The notes under the pieces were generated by a model. That model made no database searches. It was not told where the DNA came from and was given only the letters and a program-made list of their open reading frames with translations. A stretch of DNA of 64,000 nt from an uncultured Flavobacteriaceae bacterium (GTDB lineage: Bacteria > Bacteroidota > Bacteroidia > Flavobacteriales > Flavobacteriaceae): contig CANNCM010000004.1 of the NCBI GenBank assembly GCA_947503105.1, forward strand, positions 62,001-126,000, in the 5' to 3' direction. Of the stretch, positions 43,383 to 54,365 are shown one piece after another. The translations under genes were made by a program, and so were the position numbers. Each line of letters begins with the position of its first letter. The stretch's first letter is position 1.

Positions 43383-44786
43383 ATGAAATACAAATTTTTA
43401 ACGGCGTTTTTATGTTTAAGTATTATCGTCTCATCTCAAAACGATTCAGAACAGCTTCAGAAAATTTATAAAACGTCACTCACAAATGGAAAAAGTTATG
43501 AGTGGTTGTCTTATTTGTCCAACGAAATTGGTGGTCGTTTGTCTGGATCATTAAATGCAGAACTTGCTGTAGAATACACCAAAAAGGAATTGGATTTACT
43601 TGACTTAGATAGAGTATGGCTTCAACCTGTAATGGTGCCAAAGTGGGTGCGTGGCAATCCCGAATTTGCTTACATAGAAACCGCTCCAGGAAAAACAATT
43701 CCAGTCAATCTTTGTGCGCTAGGTGGTTCAGTATCAACTCCTTTGAAAGGCCTAAAATCTCAAGTCATTGAAGTTCAAGGCATAGAAGATTTAAAAGCAA
43801 TGAATCGCGCTGATGTGGAAGGAAAAATAGTATTTTTCAATCGCCCAATGCAAGCCGATTTAATACAAACATTTGAAGCTTACGGTGGCTGTGTCGATCA
43901 GCGCTATGCTGGTGCCATGGAAGCTGGCAAACTTGGTGCAGTAGGCGCCATTGTTCGTTCTATGAATCTACGCCTCGATGATTTGCCACATACAGGATCA
44001 ATGTCCTATGGAGATACACCAGTAAAGCAACGCATACCATCGGCCGCCATTAGTACAAATGATGCAGAACGATTGAGTGGCATGCTAAAAATTGACTCCA
44101 ATATTAAATTCTATTTCAAGCAAAATTGCAAACAACTCAAAGATGTTCAATCGTATAATGTTATTGGTGAAATTAAAGGCAGTCAATTTCCTAACGAAAT
44201 TATTGTTGTTGGTGGTCATTTAGATTCCTGGGATTTGGGTGATGGTTCTCACGATGATGGTGCAGGTTGCGTACAGTCAATGGATGTTTTGCGTCTGATG
44301 AAAGAAACAGGTATTCGTCCCAAAAGAACAATACGTGTTGTGCTGTTTATGAATGAAGAAAACGGCTTACGTGGCGGTCGAAAATATGCCGAAATCGCCA
44401 AGAAAAAAGGCGAGAAACATGTTTTTGCATTGGAAAGTGATTCAGGAGGATTCACGCCAAGAGGATTTTCGTTTAGTGGACCAGATTATAAAATCAATCA
44501 AATTTTAAAATGGAAACCACTTTTTGAGCCCTATTTGATTCATTATTTTAAGAAAGGAGGGAGCGGAGCCGATATTGGACCACTAAAAGATGATGCTATT
44601 GTTTTGGCAGGATTACGTCCAGATTCTCAACGCTATTTTGATCATCATCATGCTGCGAACGATACTTTTGATGCGGTAAACAAACGCGAATTGGAGTTAG
44701 GAGCTGCAACGATGACTTCCCTGGTTTATCTCATCGATAAATATGGTTTCAATGCGATTCAAAGTCAAGATCAATTAAAAGATTAA
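43383..44786 (+). CDS. Exported M28-family metallopeptidase
   Basis: A two-zinc aminopeptidase/carboxypeptidase of 467 aa with a signal peptide (about 1-18). A PA-type insert precedes the catalytic part. The zinc ligands are in VVGGHLDSWDLGDGSHDDGAG, FMNEENGLRGG, LESDSGG and DHHHAANDTFD. It is likely periplasmic and involved in peptide turnover. It stands alone with no close neighbour on the same strand. Confidence 0.93.
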   Translation: MKYKFLTAFLCLSIIVSSQNDSEQLQKIYKTSLTNGKSYEWLSYLSNEIGGRLSGSLNAELAVEYTKKELDLLDLDRVWLQPVMVPKWVRGNPEFAYIETAPGKTIPVNLCALGGSVSTPLKGLKSQVIEVQGIEDLKAMNRADVEGKIVFFNRPMQADLIQTFEAYGGCVDQRYAGAMEAGKLGAVGAIVRSMNLRLDDLPHTGSMSYGDTPVKQRIPSAAISTNDAERLSGMLKIDSNIKFYFKQNCKQLKDVQSYNVIGEIKGSQFPNEIIVVGGHLDSWDLGDGSHDDGAGCVQSMDVLRLMKETGIRPKRTIRVVLFMNEENGLRGGRKYAEIAKKKGEKHVFALESDSGGFTPRGFSFSGPDYKINQILKWKPLFEPYLIHYFKKGGSGADIGPLKDDAIVLAGLRPDSQRYFDHHHAANDTFDAVNKRELELGAATMTSLVYLIDKYGFNAIQSQDQLKD

Positions 44787-44803
44787 GCCGTATTTTTTTA
44801 CTT

Positions 44804-45622
44804 TTACAAAGTGTTTATGGTCTTTCTAATGGTCGTAAGATTGGTCAGAAGTTTTTCTAAATGATTTAAATCCAACATATTAGCTCCATCACTTTTAGCA
44901 TTCGCTGGGTCAAAATGAGTTTCAATAAATAGCCCATCTACATTATTGACAATACCCGCTCTTGCAATCGTTTCAATCATTTCTGGACGACCACCAGTTA
45001 CACCACTATTTTGATTTGGTTGCTGTAAAGAATGTGTAACATCCAAAACAGTTGGAGCAAACTGCTTCATTGTTGGTATGCCTCTAAAATCGACAATCAT
45101 ATCTTGGTAGCCAAACATTGTTCCACGATCTGTAATCCAAACATTGTTGTTGCCAGAATCTTTTACTTTTTGGACCGCATGTTTCATGGCTTCTGGACTC
45201 ATAAACTGTCCTTTTTTTAGGTTCACCACTTTTCCAGTTTTTGCAGCTGCAACAACCAAGTCGGTTTGGCGCACAAGAAATGCAGGAATTTGCAACACAT
45301 CTACATAGTGTGCTGCTAGAGCAGCATCGCTAACTTCGTGAATATCGGTTACGGTTGGTATGTCGAATGTTTTCGAAACTTTATGAAGAATTTTTAACGC
45401 TTTTTCATCGCCAATACCTGTAAAACTGTCAATTCGGCTGCGGTTGGCCTTCTTGAAACTTCCTTTAAACACAAAAGGAATTTCGAGTTTATTTGTAATC
45501 TCACAAATGCGTTCTGCAATTTGAAGTGCCATGGTTTCGCCTTCAATTGCACAAGGGCCTGCAAGTAAAAAAAACTGATTTGAATTGCTGTGTTTAAGCT
45601 TTGGAATGGATTGAAGTTGCAT
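44804..45622 (-). CDS. kdsA: 3-deoxy-8-phosphooctulonate (KDO-8-P) synthase
   Basis: KdsA condenses PEP with arabinose-5-phosphate on the way to the LPS inner core. The 272-aa protein shows LLAGPCAIEGE, FKGSFKKANRSR, TDIHE, DVLQIPAFLVRQTDL and DVTHSLQQPN, all classical motifs. It is monocistronic, with a TAnnTTTG element 18 bp upstream. Confidence 0.97.
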   Translation of the reverse strand: MQLQSIPKLKHSNSNQFFLLAGPCAIEGETMALQIAERICEITNKLEIPFVFKGSFKKANRSRIDSFTGIGDEKALKILHKVSKTFDIPTVTDIHEVSDAALAAHYVDVLQIPAFLVRQTDLVVAAAKTGKVVNLKKGQFMSPEAMKHAVQKVKDSGNNNVWITDRGTMFGYQDMIVDFRGIPTMKQFAPTVLDVTHSLQQPNQNSGVTGGRPEMIETIARAGIVNNVDGLFIETHFDPANAKSDGANMLDLNHLEKLLTNLTTIRKTINTL

Positions 45623-45640
45623 TGATTTTTATTTATGATG

Positions 45641-45648
45641 CAAATATA
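45641..45648 (-). promoter_or_regulatory. -7 promoter element of kdsA
   Basis: The minus strand reads TATATTTG, matching TAnnTTTG, 18 bp before the kdsA ATG. Confidence 0.45.
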
Positions 45649-45705
45649 AACAATTTTACAGGGCGACTATACATTAATAAATCTCGAAAATCCTAAAATT
45701 AAGTG

Positions 45706-45713
45706 TACCTTTG
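45706..45713 (+). promoter_or_regulatory. -7 promoter element of typA
   Basis: TACCTTTG followed by C (TACCTTTGC) is a strong match to TAnnTTTG, 20 bp before the typA ATG. Confidence 0.55.
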
Positions 45714-45733
45714 CACGCTCAAAAGGGTTATAT

Positions 45734-47533
45734 ATGGACCAAGTAAAAAATATTGCAATCATTGCCCATGTCGATCATGGTAAAACAACCTTAGTTGATA
45801 AGATTTTATACCACTGTCAATTATTTCGTGAAAACGAAAATACAGGCGATTTAATCTTAGACAACAATGATTTGGAACGTGAGCGTGGCATCACCATCAC
45901 TTCCAAAAACGTTTCAGTTGTTTATAAAGACACAAAAATTAATATTATTGACACCCCTGGTCACGCCGATTTTGGAGGAGAAGTTGAGCGTGTTTTAAAT
46001 ATGGCCGATGGCGTTTTACTTCTTGTAGATGCTTTTGAAGGTCCAATGCCACAAACCCGTTTTGTACTTCAAAAAGCCATACAAATGGGGTTGAAACCTT
46101 GTGTGGTGGTTAATAAAGTGGATAAAGAAAACTGCACACCAGACGAAGTTCACGAAGCTGTTTTTGATTTGATGTTTGAATTGGAAGCCGAAGAATGGCA
46201 GTTGGATTTTCCTACGGTATACGGCTCTGCCAAAAACAATTGGATGAGTGAAGATTGGAAAGCAGAAACAGATTCAATTGCACCGCTTTTGGATATGGTT
46301 ATAGACCATATTCCTACGCCAAAATTTGATGAAGGAAATACGCAAATGCTGATTACGTCTTTGGACTATTCCTCCTTTACAGGACGAATTGCCATCGGTC
46401 GCCTTCAACGGGGAACCTTAAGTACAAATCAAACGGTAGCTCTCATAAAAAGAGACGGGTCTATATTAAAGTCAAAAATAAAAGAACTTCAAATTTTTGA
46501 GGGTCTCGGTAGAAAAAAGGTAGATTCTATTTCTGCTGGAGAAATATGTGCACTTGTTGGCCTGGATGGCTTTGAAATTGGGGATACCATAGCGGATGTT
46601 GAAGATCCAGAAGCCCTAGAAACAATTGCGATAGATGAGCCAACAATGAGTATGCTTTTTACAATTAACGATTCTCCGTTTTTTGGAAAAGACGGAAAAT
46701 TTGTCACCTCTCGACATCTCAAAGAGCGTTTAGAAAAAGAACTTGAAAAAAACTTAGCACTTCGTGTGGAGGAAACCAATAGCGCCGATAAATTCATGGT
46801 ATTTGGTCGTGGGGTTTTGCATTTATCTGTTTTAATTGAAACCATGCGTAGAGAAGGGTATGAGCTGCAAATTGGTCAGCCTCAGGTCATCATCAAAGAA
46901 ATCGATGGCATAAAATGCGAACCGATTGAGGAAATGACCATTGATTTACCAGAATCAATTTCTGGAAAAGCCGTGGAAATGGTTACCCTAAGAAAAGGAG
47001 AGCTTTTGAGTATGGAAATCAAAGGGCAACGTATGGTTTGTCAATTTATCATTCCATCTCGTGGTATTATTGGATTGAGAAATCAATTGTTGACTGCCAC
47101 AGCAGGAGAGGCGATTATGGCACACCGTTTTAAAGAATATCAACCTTTAAAAGGCGGTATTCCAGAGCGTCAAAATGGATCATTGGTGTCTATGGAAAAC
47201 GGCACAGCCATTCCCTATTCTATTGATAAACTTCAGGATCGCGGAAAGTTTTTTGTAGATCCAGGAGAGTCTATTTATGAGGGGCAAGTGATAGGAGAAA
47301 ACTCTCGTGGAGATGATATGGTTGTGAATGTTACAAAAACAAAAAAGTTGAGTAATGTGCGCAGTTCTGGCGCAGACGATAAGGCGAAGATTGTACCAGC
47401 CATTAAATTCTCTTTGGAAGAAGCTTTGGAATATATTCAAAAAGACGAATATGTAGAGGTTACACCAAGTCATTTACGACTTAGAAAAATTTACCTCAAA
47501 GAAGTGGATCGGAAACGAAACAAAACACTATAA
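45734..47533 (+). CDS. typA: Ribosome-associated translational GTPase TypA/BipA
   Basis: A 599-aa EF-G-like GTPase that binds ribosomes under stress and helps 50S assembly. The G motifs are AHVDHGKTT, the T of [17 protein letters not shown] and NKVD. EF-G domain II/III and V-like parts follow, then the TypA-specific C-terminal domain ([14 protein letters not shown], then [19 protein letters not shown]). The stop TAA is directly followed by the ATG of the next gene. Confidence 0.97.
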   Translation: MDQVKNIAIIAHVDHGKTTLVDKILYHCQLFRENENTGDLILDNNDLERERGITITSKNVSVVYKDTKINIIDTPGHADFGGEVERVLNMADGVLLLVDAFEGPMPQTRFVLQKAIQMGLKPCVVVNKVDKENCTPDEVHEAVFDLMFELEAEEWQLDFPTVYGSAKNNWMSEDWKAETDSIAPLLDMVIDHIPTPKFDEGNTQMLITSLDYSSFTGRIAIGRLQRGTLSTNQTVALIKRDGSILKSKIKELQIFEGLGRKKVDSISAGEICALVGLDGFEIGDTIADVEDPEALETIAIDEPTMSMLFTINDSPFFGKDGKFVTSRHLKERLEKELEKNLALRVEETNSADKFMVFGRGVLHLSVLIETMRREGYELQIGQPQVIIKEIDGIKCEPIEEMTIDLPESISGKAVEMVTLRKGELLSMEIKGQRMVCQFIIPSRGIIGLRNQLLTATAGEAIMAHRFKEYQPLKGGIPERQNGSLVSMENGTAIPYSIDKLQDRGKFFVDPGESIYEGQVIGENSRGDDMVVNVTKTKKLSNVRSSGADDKAKIVPAIKFSLEEALEYIQKDEYVEVTPSHLRLRKIYLKEVDRKRNKTL

Positions 47534-47764
47534 ATGGAGTTTTTTGGCGTTGAAATCGCAGAATGGATTGGCTATATCGCCACTTTGATTTTGTTGACTT
47601 CCTTTACAATGAAACGTATGAGATCGTTAAGAATTATCAATTCTACGGCCTGTTTGTTGTTTATCGTTTATGGAATTATGCTCTCTAATGCATGGCCAAT
47701 CATCATTTCAAATGCCGCTATTTTTGGGATTAATTGCTATTACTTGTTTCTAAAGAAAAATTAG
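47534..47764 (+). CDS. YgjV-like small inner-membrane protein, 76 aa
   Basis: Three hydrophobic helices fill the 76 residues. The pattern GYIATLILLTSFTMKRMRSLRIINSTACLLFIVYG resembles YgjV-type inner-membrane proteins, which are sometimes annotated misleadingly as uroporphyrinogen decarboxylase. The ATG follows the typA stop with no gap (TAAATG), so it is probably translated by termination-reinitiation. No function is known. Confidence 0.78.
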   Translation: MEFFGVEIAEWIGYIATLILLTSFTMKRMRSLRIINSTACLLFIVYGIMLSNAWPIIISNAAIFGINCYYLFLKKN

Positions 47765-47894
47765 TAAATTGCTTTGAATCAGTATTTTGCATAATATAGA
47801 TGTTATATTGGATATTAAAACTCTAATTTTAGAAGTTTGATCCAATTTATTTTACATTTTTTTGTGTAAATTAAAAAGCACAAACAAATTAAAA

Positions 47895-48095
47895 ATGAAA
47901 TTTTTATATTTTGATCCAGGCTTGGGGGCAATGATAGTTCAGGCTCTTGTAGCAGTTGTTGCAGGAATCTTACTTTTTACAAAAAACTTGTTGTATAAAA
48001 TCAAAATCATACTGGGTTTTAAATCTAAAGATGATGAGTATGATTCAATAGATATTGATAACAACAATATTGAACCTGATGACGAAAAAGAATAA
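47895..48095 (+). CDS. Small membrane protein at the start of the polysaccharide cluster, 66 aa
   Basis: From the ATG at 47895 the protein is 66 aa: MKFLYFDPGLGAMIVQALVA, one long hydrophobic helix, a short basic stretch, then a very acidic tail (DDEYDSIDID to EPDDEKE). The YFDPGLG opening recurs in small genes beside methyltransferases in Bacteroidota surface-sugar clusters. It overlaps the methyltransferase start by 17 bp, so the two are coupled. An upstream in-frame start at 47862 adds 11 residues and is less likely. Confidence 0.72.
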   Translation: MKFLYFDPGLGAMIVQALVAVVAGILLFTKNLLYKIKIILGFKSKDDEYDSIDIDNNNIEPDDEKE

Positions 48096-49461
48096 AATTC
48101 ATCACGCTTCCTTTAGAGATCCTTCAGGTTTTTTGTTTCATGATGGAGATGTTTTACGGAGATCAATTCAGCCCATTTATTTTCCTCAGTATAAAAAATT
48201 AAAGGAAAGCGGTTTTTTTAAGATTTTAAATCAAAAAAATCTATTGATCCCTCATACCGAAACTTCTGTTTCAGAGAACCAAATCATCATTACTCCAGAA
48301 AAGATTCCTTTTGTTACCAACCCTTACGAATGGAGTTTTGAACAATACAAACAAGCCGCTCTTTTAACTTTAAAAATTCAAAACTTTGCACTATCCAAAG
48401 GATTTATTTTAAAAGATGCGTCTGCTTTTAATGTAACATTTCATAAAGGAAAACCTATTTTAATTGACACATTGTCTTTTGATTTTTACAAGGAAGATAC
48501 TCCTTGGAGGGCATATAAACAATTTATAACACATTTTTTAGGACCTTTGGTTTTGGCAAAATATCATGGTACAGAAATGCTAAAAATGATGCAAGTCCAT
48601 ATTGATGGAATCCCTGTTGAGTTAATTTCTTCATTATTACCTTTTAGAAGTCAATTTAGTCCAATATTATATTCAAATATTCATCTATTGGCAAAGATGG
48701 AACATAAGCATAATGTTGATTATGAGGGAAAGGCAAAAATTGCTAAGTTGTCTAAGAATGCACAAAAAAAAATTCTAGAAACCCTGTATTCATTTATTTC
48801 AAAATTAACACTAAATAAAGCTTCAGAGTGGGGCGATTATTATTCGAAAACCAATTATGATACAGATGCTTTTTCAAATAAAATAGCCCTTATTAGAGAA
48901 TGGATAATGCGTTTGAGTCCAAAATCTTTAATCGATTTTGGTGGAAATGATGGGACTTTTGCTAGAACAGTAATAGATGATGTGGCAGAGATCTTAGTAA
49001 CAGACATTGACAGCAATGCAATTGACTTGAACTTTCAAAAAGTAAGAGATAATAACGAGGTAAATTTACTACCTTTCGTTAGTGATGTTTTACAGCCCTC
49101 ACCAGGAATTGGTTTTGATAATACAGAGCGTGAAACGTTAATTAAAAGATTAATCAAATTCTCACCAGATGTAACTCTTGCCTTAGCGCTTGTACACCAC
49201 ATTACCTTGTCAGGTAATATCCCATTTGAAAAATCTGCTTCATTTTTTGCTTCCTTTTCAAAAAAATTAATAATAGAGTTTCCAAAAAGAGAAGATTCTT
49301 GGGTAGATTCTTTATTGACAAGAAAAAGGGAGTTTATCAACCATTTCGATTTTTATAATGAAAAGAACTTTGAAAAAGCATTTAATGTATATTTCAACTT
49401 GGAAAAGAAAACAGTGTTGGAGGGTACAAAACGAATTATATATCTTTATAAGAAAAAATAA
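48079..49461 (+). CDS. SAM-dependent methyltransferase, class I, 460 aa
   Basis: The N-terminal ~240 residues form a domain seen with sugar/nodulation-type methyltransferases (FRDPSGFLFHDGDVLRRSI, then LKDASAFNVTFHKGKPILIDTLSFDF, which recalls a kinase-like fold). The C-terminal half is a Rossmann methyltransferase with LIDFGGNDGTFA and VTDID binding SAM. ALALVHHITL is near the active site. The start at 48079 lies inside the preceding gene. It likely modifies a surface glycan or lipid carrier. Confidence 0.82.
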   Translation: MTKKNKIHHASFRDPSGFLFHDGDVLRRSIQPIYFPQYKKLKESGFFKILNQKNLLIPHTETSVSENQIIITPEKIPFVTNPYEWSFEQYKQAALLTLKIQNFALSKGFILKDASAFNVTFHKGKPILIDTLSFDFYKEDTPWRAYKQFITHFLGPLVLAKYHGTEMLKMMQVHIDGIPVELISSLLPFRSQFSPILYSNIHLLAKMEHKHNVDYEGKAKIAKLSKNAQKKILETLYSFISKLTLNKASEWGDYYSKTNYDTDAFSNKIALIREWIMRLSPKSLIDFGGNDGTFARTVIDDVAEILVTDIDSNAIDLNFQKVRDNNEVNLLPFVSDVLQPSPGIGFDNTERETLIKRLIKFSPDVTLALALVHHITLSGNIPFEKSASFFASFSKKLIIEFPKREDSWVDSLLTRKREFINHFDFYNEKNFEKAFNVYFNLEKKTVLEGTKRIIYLYKKK

Positions 49462-49464
49462 GTC

Positions 49465-50943
49465 ATGCTAAAAACATTAAAGAAAAAGCTTGATGGCTAT
49501 TATAAAAATGACTCTGATAATCCTTTTTTTTTAGGTTTTATTTGTGGTTTTTTTTCTTTAGTGTTTTATTTCTCTAACAATTTTTTTGCAATAAATTCCC
49601 TGAAGCACCTTACTTTCATTGGAAGTTTATTTTTGGGAATCCCAATACTTTATTTTGTTCTATTACAACTGTTCTTTAAATACAATCCAAAGTTTTTGAA
49701 ATACAAAAAGCATGTATTATTTGTTTCTTTGATCTTTTGTTGTGCTGTACTACTGACGTATGTAATGTTTCTAATTATTAAAAAAAAAATATTACTATGC
49801 ATATTAATAGTAAGTATTTTGTTGTCCTTAAAACTTTTTAGAGAATACAAAAAAGTTGTAGTCCTCATTATTGTAATGACCATAATACCAATGTTTAAAG
49901 TTTTCAACCATTTAATAGAAAGTATAGTCAATGGACAATATAATTTTAATGATATTGAAATTTTAAATACAAAACTTAAAAAAACACCTAATATTTATTT
50001 AATACAGCCAGATGGTTATGTTGCTGAGAGTATGATGAAAAGTAATATATATCAACACAATAGTGATTTATATGATTGGTTACGAAAAAATGAGTTTAAA
50101 ATATATGATCGCTTTAGGAGTAATTATCCTGCGAGTTTAACATCAAATTCTTCAATGTTTTTAATGAAACAACATTTATTTGGGAAAACACTATTTCCAT
50201 CCATAGAAATGCCAAATGCAAGAGAAATAATTTGTGGGGATAATCCGGTAAAAACAATTTTAACAAATAATAATTACAAAACCCATTTTATTGTTCAAGA
50301 TGATTACTTTCAACAAAATTATTCTGAAATGAAATATGATTATTCAAATATTTCGAACAATGAAATCCCGATGTTTACGGATGGAAATAAAATTAAAAAA
50401 GTAGTTTTTGAAGACCTATTAGATGTAATTAATAAAAATACATCTTCCAATTTTTATTTTATAGAAAAGTTGCTTCCACATCATGTTCATTTCTCAGCTC
50501 CAGAAGACAGAGTAGAAACTGAACGTAAGTTGTATATTAAAAAAATAGAAGAAGTGAATGTTTGGCTTAAAGAAACTATTTCATATATTTCTGAGGTAGA
50601 CAATGAAGCTATTATTATTGTTTTAGCCGATCACGGAGGTTGGGTAGGTATGGTAGATTATAATGAGATGTTTCAAACCCAGGACAAAGCAAAAATTGAA
50701 TCAATTTTTTCAACACTTGCAGCAATTAAATGGAATGGTATAGATCCAAAAGGATATGATTTAGACTTAATATCGAATGTAAACCTATTTCGTGTATTGT
50801 TTTCAGTGTTAAGTGAAAATAAGCAGCATCTCGATCACATGGAAGATGATTCAAGCTACAATATTCATGTAGAGAATTACTTTTACAATTCGGTATATCA
50901 AGTTATAAATGACAAAGGAGAATTTGTATTTATTAAAAAATAA
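49465..50943 (+). CDS. Membrane-anchored alkaline-phosphatase/sulfatase-fold protein
   Basis: A 492-aa protein with four or five N-terminal helices (about 20-155) and a soluble sulfatase-like domain. Landmarks are NIYLIQPDGYVAESMM (metal-binding Asp), FRSNYPASLTSNSSMF (Thr/Ser nucleophile region) and IIVLADHGGW (metal Asp-His). This is the topology of phosphoglycerol- or phosphoethanolamine-type transferases. It is 3 bp after the methyltransferase, so the three genes from 47895 form one module. Confidence 0.8.
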   Translation: MLKTLKKKLDGYYKNDSDNPFFLGFICGFFSLVFYFSNNFFAINSLKHLTFIGSLFLGIPILYFVLLQLFFKYNPKFLKYKKHVLFVSLIFCCAVLLTYVMFLIIKKKILLCILIVSILLSLKLFREYKKVVVLIIVMTIIPMFKVFNHLIESIVNGQYNFNDIEILNTKLKKTPNIYLIQPDGYVAESMMKSNIYQHNSDLYDWLRKNEFKIYDRFRSNYPASLTSNSSMFLMKQHLFGKTLFPSIEMPNAREIICGDNPVKTILTNNNYKTHFIVQDDYFQQNYSEMKYDYSNISNNEIPMFTDGNKIKKVVFEDLLDVINKNTSSNFYFIEKLLPHHVHFSAPEDRVETERKLYIKKIEEVNVWLKETISYISEVDNEAIIIVLADHGGWVGMVDYNEMFQTQDKAKIESIFSTLAAIKWNGIDPKGYDLDLISNVNLFRVLFSVLSENKQHLDHMEDDSSYNIHVENYFYNSVYQVINDKGEFVFIKK

Positions 50944-51034
50944 CCATTTATTAGTACAATCAAAATATATTTTTTGAGTGGTTTTTAAACATTAGATTAT
51001 TTATAAAGTAGAAAAATATAAAATAGAAGACCAA

Positions 51035-51973
51035 ATGATTTGGAATCGTTTTATTGACAGTTCCAAAAATGCAACCTTTCTTTTTAAAAGAGAGTTTTTA
51101 GAATATCATAAAGATAGATTTCAGGATTATTCGTTATTATTTTTCAAGGATGAGCAACTTGTGGGTTTGTTGCCTGCAAATCGTGTTGAAGATGAAATTT
51201 ATTCTCACCAAGGTTTAAGTTATGGTGGAATTCTTTTAAGTTCTAAATCGAAATTTGATGATGTTTTTTATATTTATTATTCACTTTTAAAGTACTTAGA
51301 AGAACACAATATCAAAAAGTTTCATTTAAAATTATTGCCAGATATTTATACTAAACTTCCAAGCAACGAGATCTCTTATTTGTTGTTCAAGACAGAAGCA
51401 TCATTGGTGCGGAAAGATATTTCTTCAGTAATTGAGTATTCACATCAGCTACAAATTGATTCTTCAAATCGAAAGCGGGGAATTAAAAAAGGAATTAAGA
51501 ATGATTTAATCATTAAAGAAGAATTTGATTTATCTACTTTTTGGAACGAAATATTGATTCCAAACCTAAAAGAGAGTCACAATGTCTTGCCAGTGCATAC
51601 AGTTTCGGAGATTAATAAACTTAAAAATAGTTTTCCAAATCATATTAAACAGTATAGTGTTTTTCATAAAAATAAAATCGTAGCTGGTGCTACTATTTTT
51701 GAAACGGATTCAGTAGCACACGTACAATATATTTCAGCAAATAAAGACCGTCAACAACTTGGCAGTTTAGACGTTTTGTTTAATTGTTTAATTAATGAAA
51801 AATATAAGCACAAAAAATATTTTAATTTTGGGATTTCAACAGAAAACCAAGGTCATTATGTAAATAAAGGATTATTATCTTGGAAAGAAAGTTTTGGTGG
51901 GCGAAGTATTGTTCATGAATTTTATGAAATTAGCACAAAAAATCATGTGTTATTAAATGATTTATTTTTATGA
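51035..51973 (+). CDS. FemAB/GNAT-like acyltransferase of the sugar cluster
   Basis: A 312-aa protein with a duplicated GNAT-like fold. It has [20 protein letters not shown] in the first half and [25 protein letters not shown] in the second, followed by [30 protein letters not shown]. It matches the acyltransferases that N-acylate dTDP-amino sugars or transfer amino acids. The coding frame stays open upstream to 50996 with family-like residues (YKVEKYKIEDQ) before the ATG, so the true start may be a rare ATT codon. It overlaps the aminotransferase by 4 bp. Confidence 0.72.
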   Translation: MIWNRFIDSSKNATFLFKREFLEYHKDRFQDYSLLFFKDEQLVGLLPANRVEDEIYSHQGLSYGGILLSSKSKFDDVFYIYYSLLKYLEEHNIKKFHLKLLPDIYTKLPSNEISYLLFKTEASLVRKDISSVIEYSHQLQIDSSNRKRGIKKGIKNDLIIKEEFDLSTFWNEILIPNLKESHNVLPVHTVSEINKLKNSFPNHIKQYSVFHKNKIVAGATIFETDSVAHVQYISANKDRQQLGSLDVLFNCLINEKYKHKKYFNFGISTENQGHYVNKGLLSWKESFGGRSIVHEFYEISTKNHVLLNDLFL

Positions 51974-53073
51974 TACCGTTTATAGACCTTGTAAAAATTA
52001 ACAAGCGTTTTGAAGATGAATTTAAATCTGTTTTTAATTCATTTTTAGATTCTGGATATTATATTTTAGGGTCTCATGTAAAAGCATTTGAAAAAGAATT
52101 TGCATCGTATTGTGGAGTTTCCCATTGTATTGGGGTGGGTAATGGATTAGATGCTTTACGTTTAATTTTAGAGGGTTATATCGCCTTTGGTCAGCTAAAA
52201 AAAGGTGATGAAGTTTTAGTGGCTTCAAACACTTACATTGCAACAGTGCTGGCGATCAAACAGGCTGGCTTAGTTCCAAAGCTTGTAGAATCTGAATCAG
52301 TTCTTTATAATTTTGATTTAGTAGAATTAGCGTCTTTAATTTCAGAAAAAACAAAGGCAATTATAGCTGTACATTTATATGGTCAACTCTCTCCAATGAG
52401 CGAAATTTTAGCGCTTGCAAAGAAAAAAAACTTATTGGTAATTGAAGATGCAGCACAAGCCCATGGCGCTACCAATAAAATTGGCACAAAAGCTGGAGCA
52501 TTAGCAGATGCTGCAGGGTTTAGTTTTTATCCTTCAAAAAATCTTGGAGCACTAGGCGATGCAGGGGCAGTAACCACAAACAATGAGCAACTGGCTACTG
52601 CAATCAAAAAGCTAAGAAATTATGGGACTTCCTCAAAATATGTCAATGAGTATGTTGGAATTAATTCTCGTTTGGATGAATTACAAGCAGCTTTGTTAAG
52701 AAAAAAACTACCATTTTTAGACAAAGACAATCAAAAGAGAATAGAAATTGCAAAAAAGTATTTAAAGTACGTCGAAAATAAAAACATTAAATTACCATCG
52801 TATAGTCATAAAAAAGATCATGTTTTTCATCAATTTGTAATTCGGGTAGAGGATAGAAATAGGTTTATTACTCATTTTGAAAATCATAAAATAGGGACTC
52901 TAATTCATTATCCAATTGCTCCTCATCAACAAGAGGCCTTTTCGGAATTTTCAAATTTAAGTTTTCCAAATACAGAGAGAATTCAAAATGAGGTTGTTAG
53001 TATACCTATCAGTCCTATACTTTCAGATAAAGATGTTAACTTTATCATCTCAACGCTAAATTCATATCATTGA
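51970..53073 (+). CDS. fdtB: dTDP-6-deoxy-hex-3-ulose aminotransferase (FdtB/QdtB-like)
   Basis: A DegT/DnrJ/EryC1/StrS-family PLP aminotransferase, 367 aa. [30 protein letters not shown] and [11 protein letters not shown] are family blocks. The PLP lysine is in [17 protein letters not shown]. The presence of an FdtA-type isomerase in the same cluster supports a role in dTDP-Fuc3N or dTDP-Qui3N synthesis. The rmlA and rmlB genes needed for the precursor are not in this window. Confidence 0.85.
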   Translation: MIPFIDLVKINKRFEDEFKSVFNSFLDSGYYILGSHVKAFEKEFASYCGVSHCIGVGNGLDALRLILEGYIAFGQLKKGDEVLVASNTYIATVLAIKQAGLVPKLVESESVLYNFDLVELASLISEKTKAIIAVHLYGQLSPMSEILALAKKKNLLVIEDAAQAHGATNKIGTKAGALADAAGFSFYPSKNLGALGDAGAVTTNNEQLATAIKKLRNYGTSSKYVNEYVGINSRLDELQAALLRKKLPFLDKDNQKRIEIAKKYLKYVENKNIKLPSYSHKKDHVFHQFVIRVEDRNRFITHFENHKIGTLIHYPIAPHQQEAFSEFSNLSFPNTERIQNEVVSIPISPILSDKDVNFIISTLNSYH

Positions 53074-54356
53074 AGTTACCAAAATTTTTAAAAGAAAATT
53101 TACTATTAAAAATAACTTCGTTAAACACAGGAGTTATTTTAATGAGACTTTTTGTAGGCTTTTTTATTCAAAGAGAATTGACACAAAATCTTGTGAGTGG
53201 AGGATATGCTAAAGTTGGATCTCTTCGAAATTTAATGCAAATTTTATCGTCATTTACATCATTAGGGATTTTTAATGGTATAGTTAAATATGTAGCTGAA
53301 CACAAAGAAAACAAACAGTACTTGCAAAAGTTATTTTCCACAGCATTTGTATTTACAATCATAGGTAGCTTAGTAACTTTTATCATTCTCTATTTTTTCT
53401 CAGAATCAATAAGTACTTATTTTTTCTTCTCATCAGAATATAGTTACATCGTAAAAATAATAGCAGTTATAGCTCCATTTATAGCAATCCAGCGTGTTTT
53501 TTATGGTGTAATTAATGGTTTGTCAGAGTACAAATATTTTGCAAAAATTGAATTAGTTGCCTATATAATTTCTTCACTATTAACCATTTGGTTTTTGTAT
53601 CAATTCAATTTGGAAGGAGTATTAATAGCCATAGCAACTATCCCAATCATTCAAGTTATTGTAATGATGTTTTTTTTTATAAAGGTGTTGAGGGAATATG
53701 TTCAGTTTTCAAAAATTCAATTTAGAACACCTCTATTCAAAAGTTTACTTGCATTTTCATTGATGTCATTTGTTTCTACCATATTATTAAATTTTGTAGA
53801 AGCAAATATTCGTGTAATGATAGAAAATAAAATTGGACCTAATGGCGCTGATGTTTGGACAGGTATGACAACATTATCAAAAAATTATATGGTTTTTTCT
53901 GGTGCTATCTTTACCTTATATGTGATTCCTAAATTTTCGGGAATCTATAGTAAAAAAGATTTTGTAAAAGAAATAGTGAATATATATAAGACATTATTAC
54001 CTCTGTTTGCGATTGGTATGTTTGTTATCTTTTTTGGGCGTCAATTATTTATTGATTATATTTTTGTAGATTATATAGGAATGAAGCCATTATTTAAATG
54101 GCAATTAATTGCAGATTTTATAAAACTAATTTCAATAGTTTTAGCCCATCAATTTTTTGCAAAAAGATTAGTAAGAAATTTTATTTTTACTGAAATCTTA
54201 TCACTTGTTTTGTTCTATGTTTTTGCAAACTATTTGAGTGATATATATGGTGTTGAAGGTGTTGTGATGGGGCATTTGTTTCGATATGTAATTTATTTAC
54301 TAGTTGTCGTCTTTTTAGTATTCCGATATTTTAAATTTGAAAATCAAGAGAAATAA
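53070..54356 (+). CDS. Wzx-type O-antigen flippase
   Basis: A polytopic membrane protein of 428 aa in the polysaccharide transporter superfamily, with about 12 hydrophobic segments. [21 protein letters not shown] and the [14 protein letters not shown] loop match the WzxE/O-antigen translocase group. The start is TTG overlapping the aminotransferase stop (TTGA). It likely flips undecaprenyl-linked oligosaccharide units carrying the amino sugar made by the neighbouring enzymes. Confidence 0.87.
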   Translation: MKLPKFLKENLLLKITSLNTGVILMRLFVGFFIQRELTQNLVSGGYAKVGSLRNLMQILSSFTSLGIFNGIVKYVAEHKENKQYLQKLFSTAFVFTIIGSLVTFIILYFFSESISTYFFFSSEYSYIVKIIAVIAPFIAIQRVFYGVINGLSEYKYFAKIELVAYIISSLLTIWFLYQFNLEGVLIAIATIPIIQVIVMMFFFIKVLREYVQFSKIQFRTPLFKSLLAFSLMSFVSTILLNFVEANIRVMIENKIGPNGADVWTGMTTLSKNYMVFSGAIFTLYVIPKFSGIYSKKDFVKEIVNIYKTLLPLFAIGMFVIFFGRQLFIDYIFVDYIGMKPLFKWQLIADFIKLISIVLAHQFFAKRLVRNFIFTEILSLVLFYVFANYLSDIYGVEGVVMGHLFRYVIYLLVVVFLVFRYFKFENQEK

Positions 54357-54365
54357 TTATTTTCT

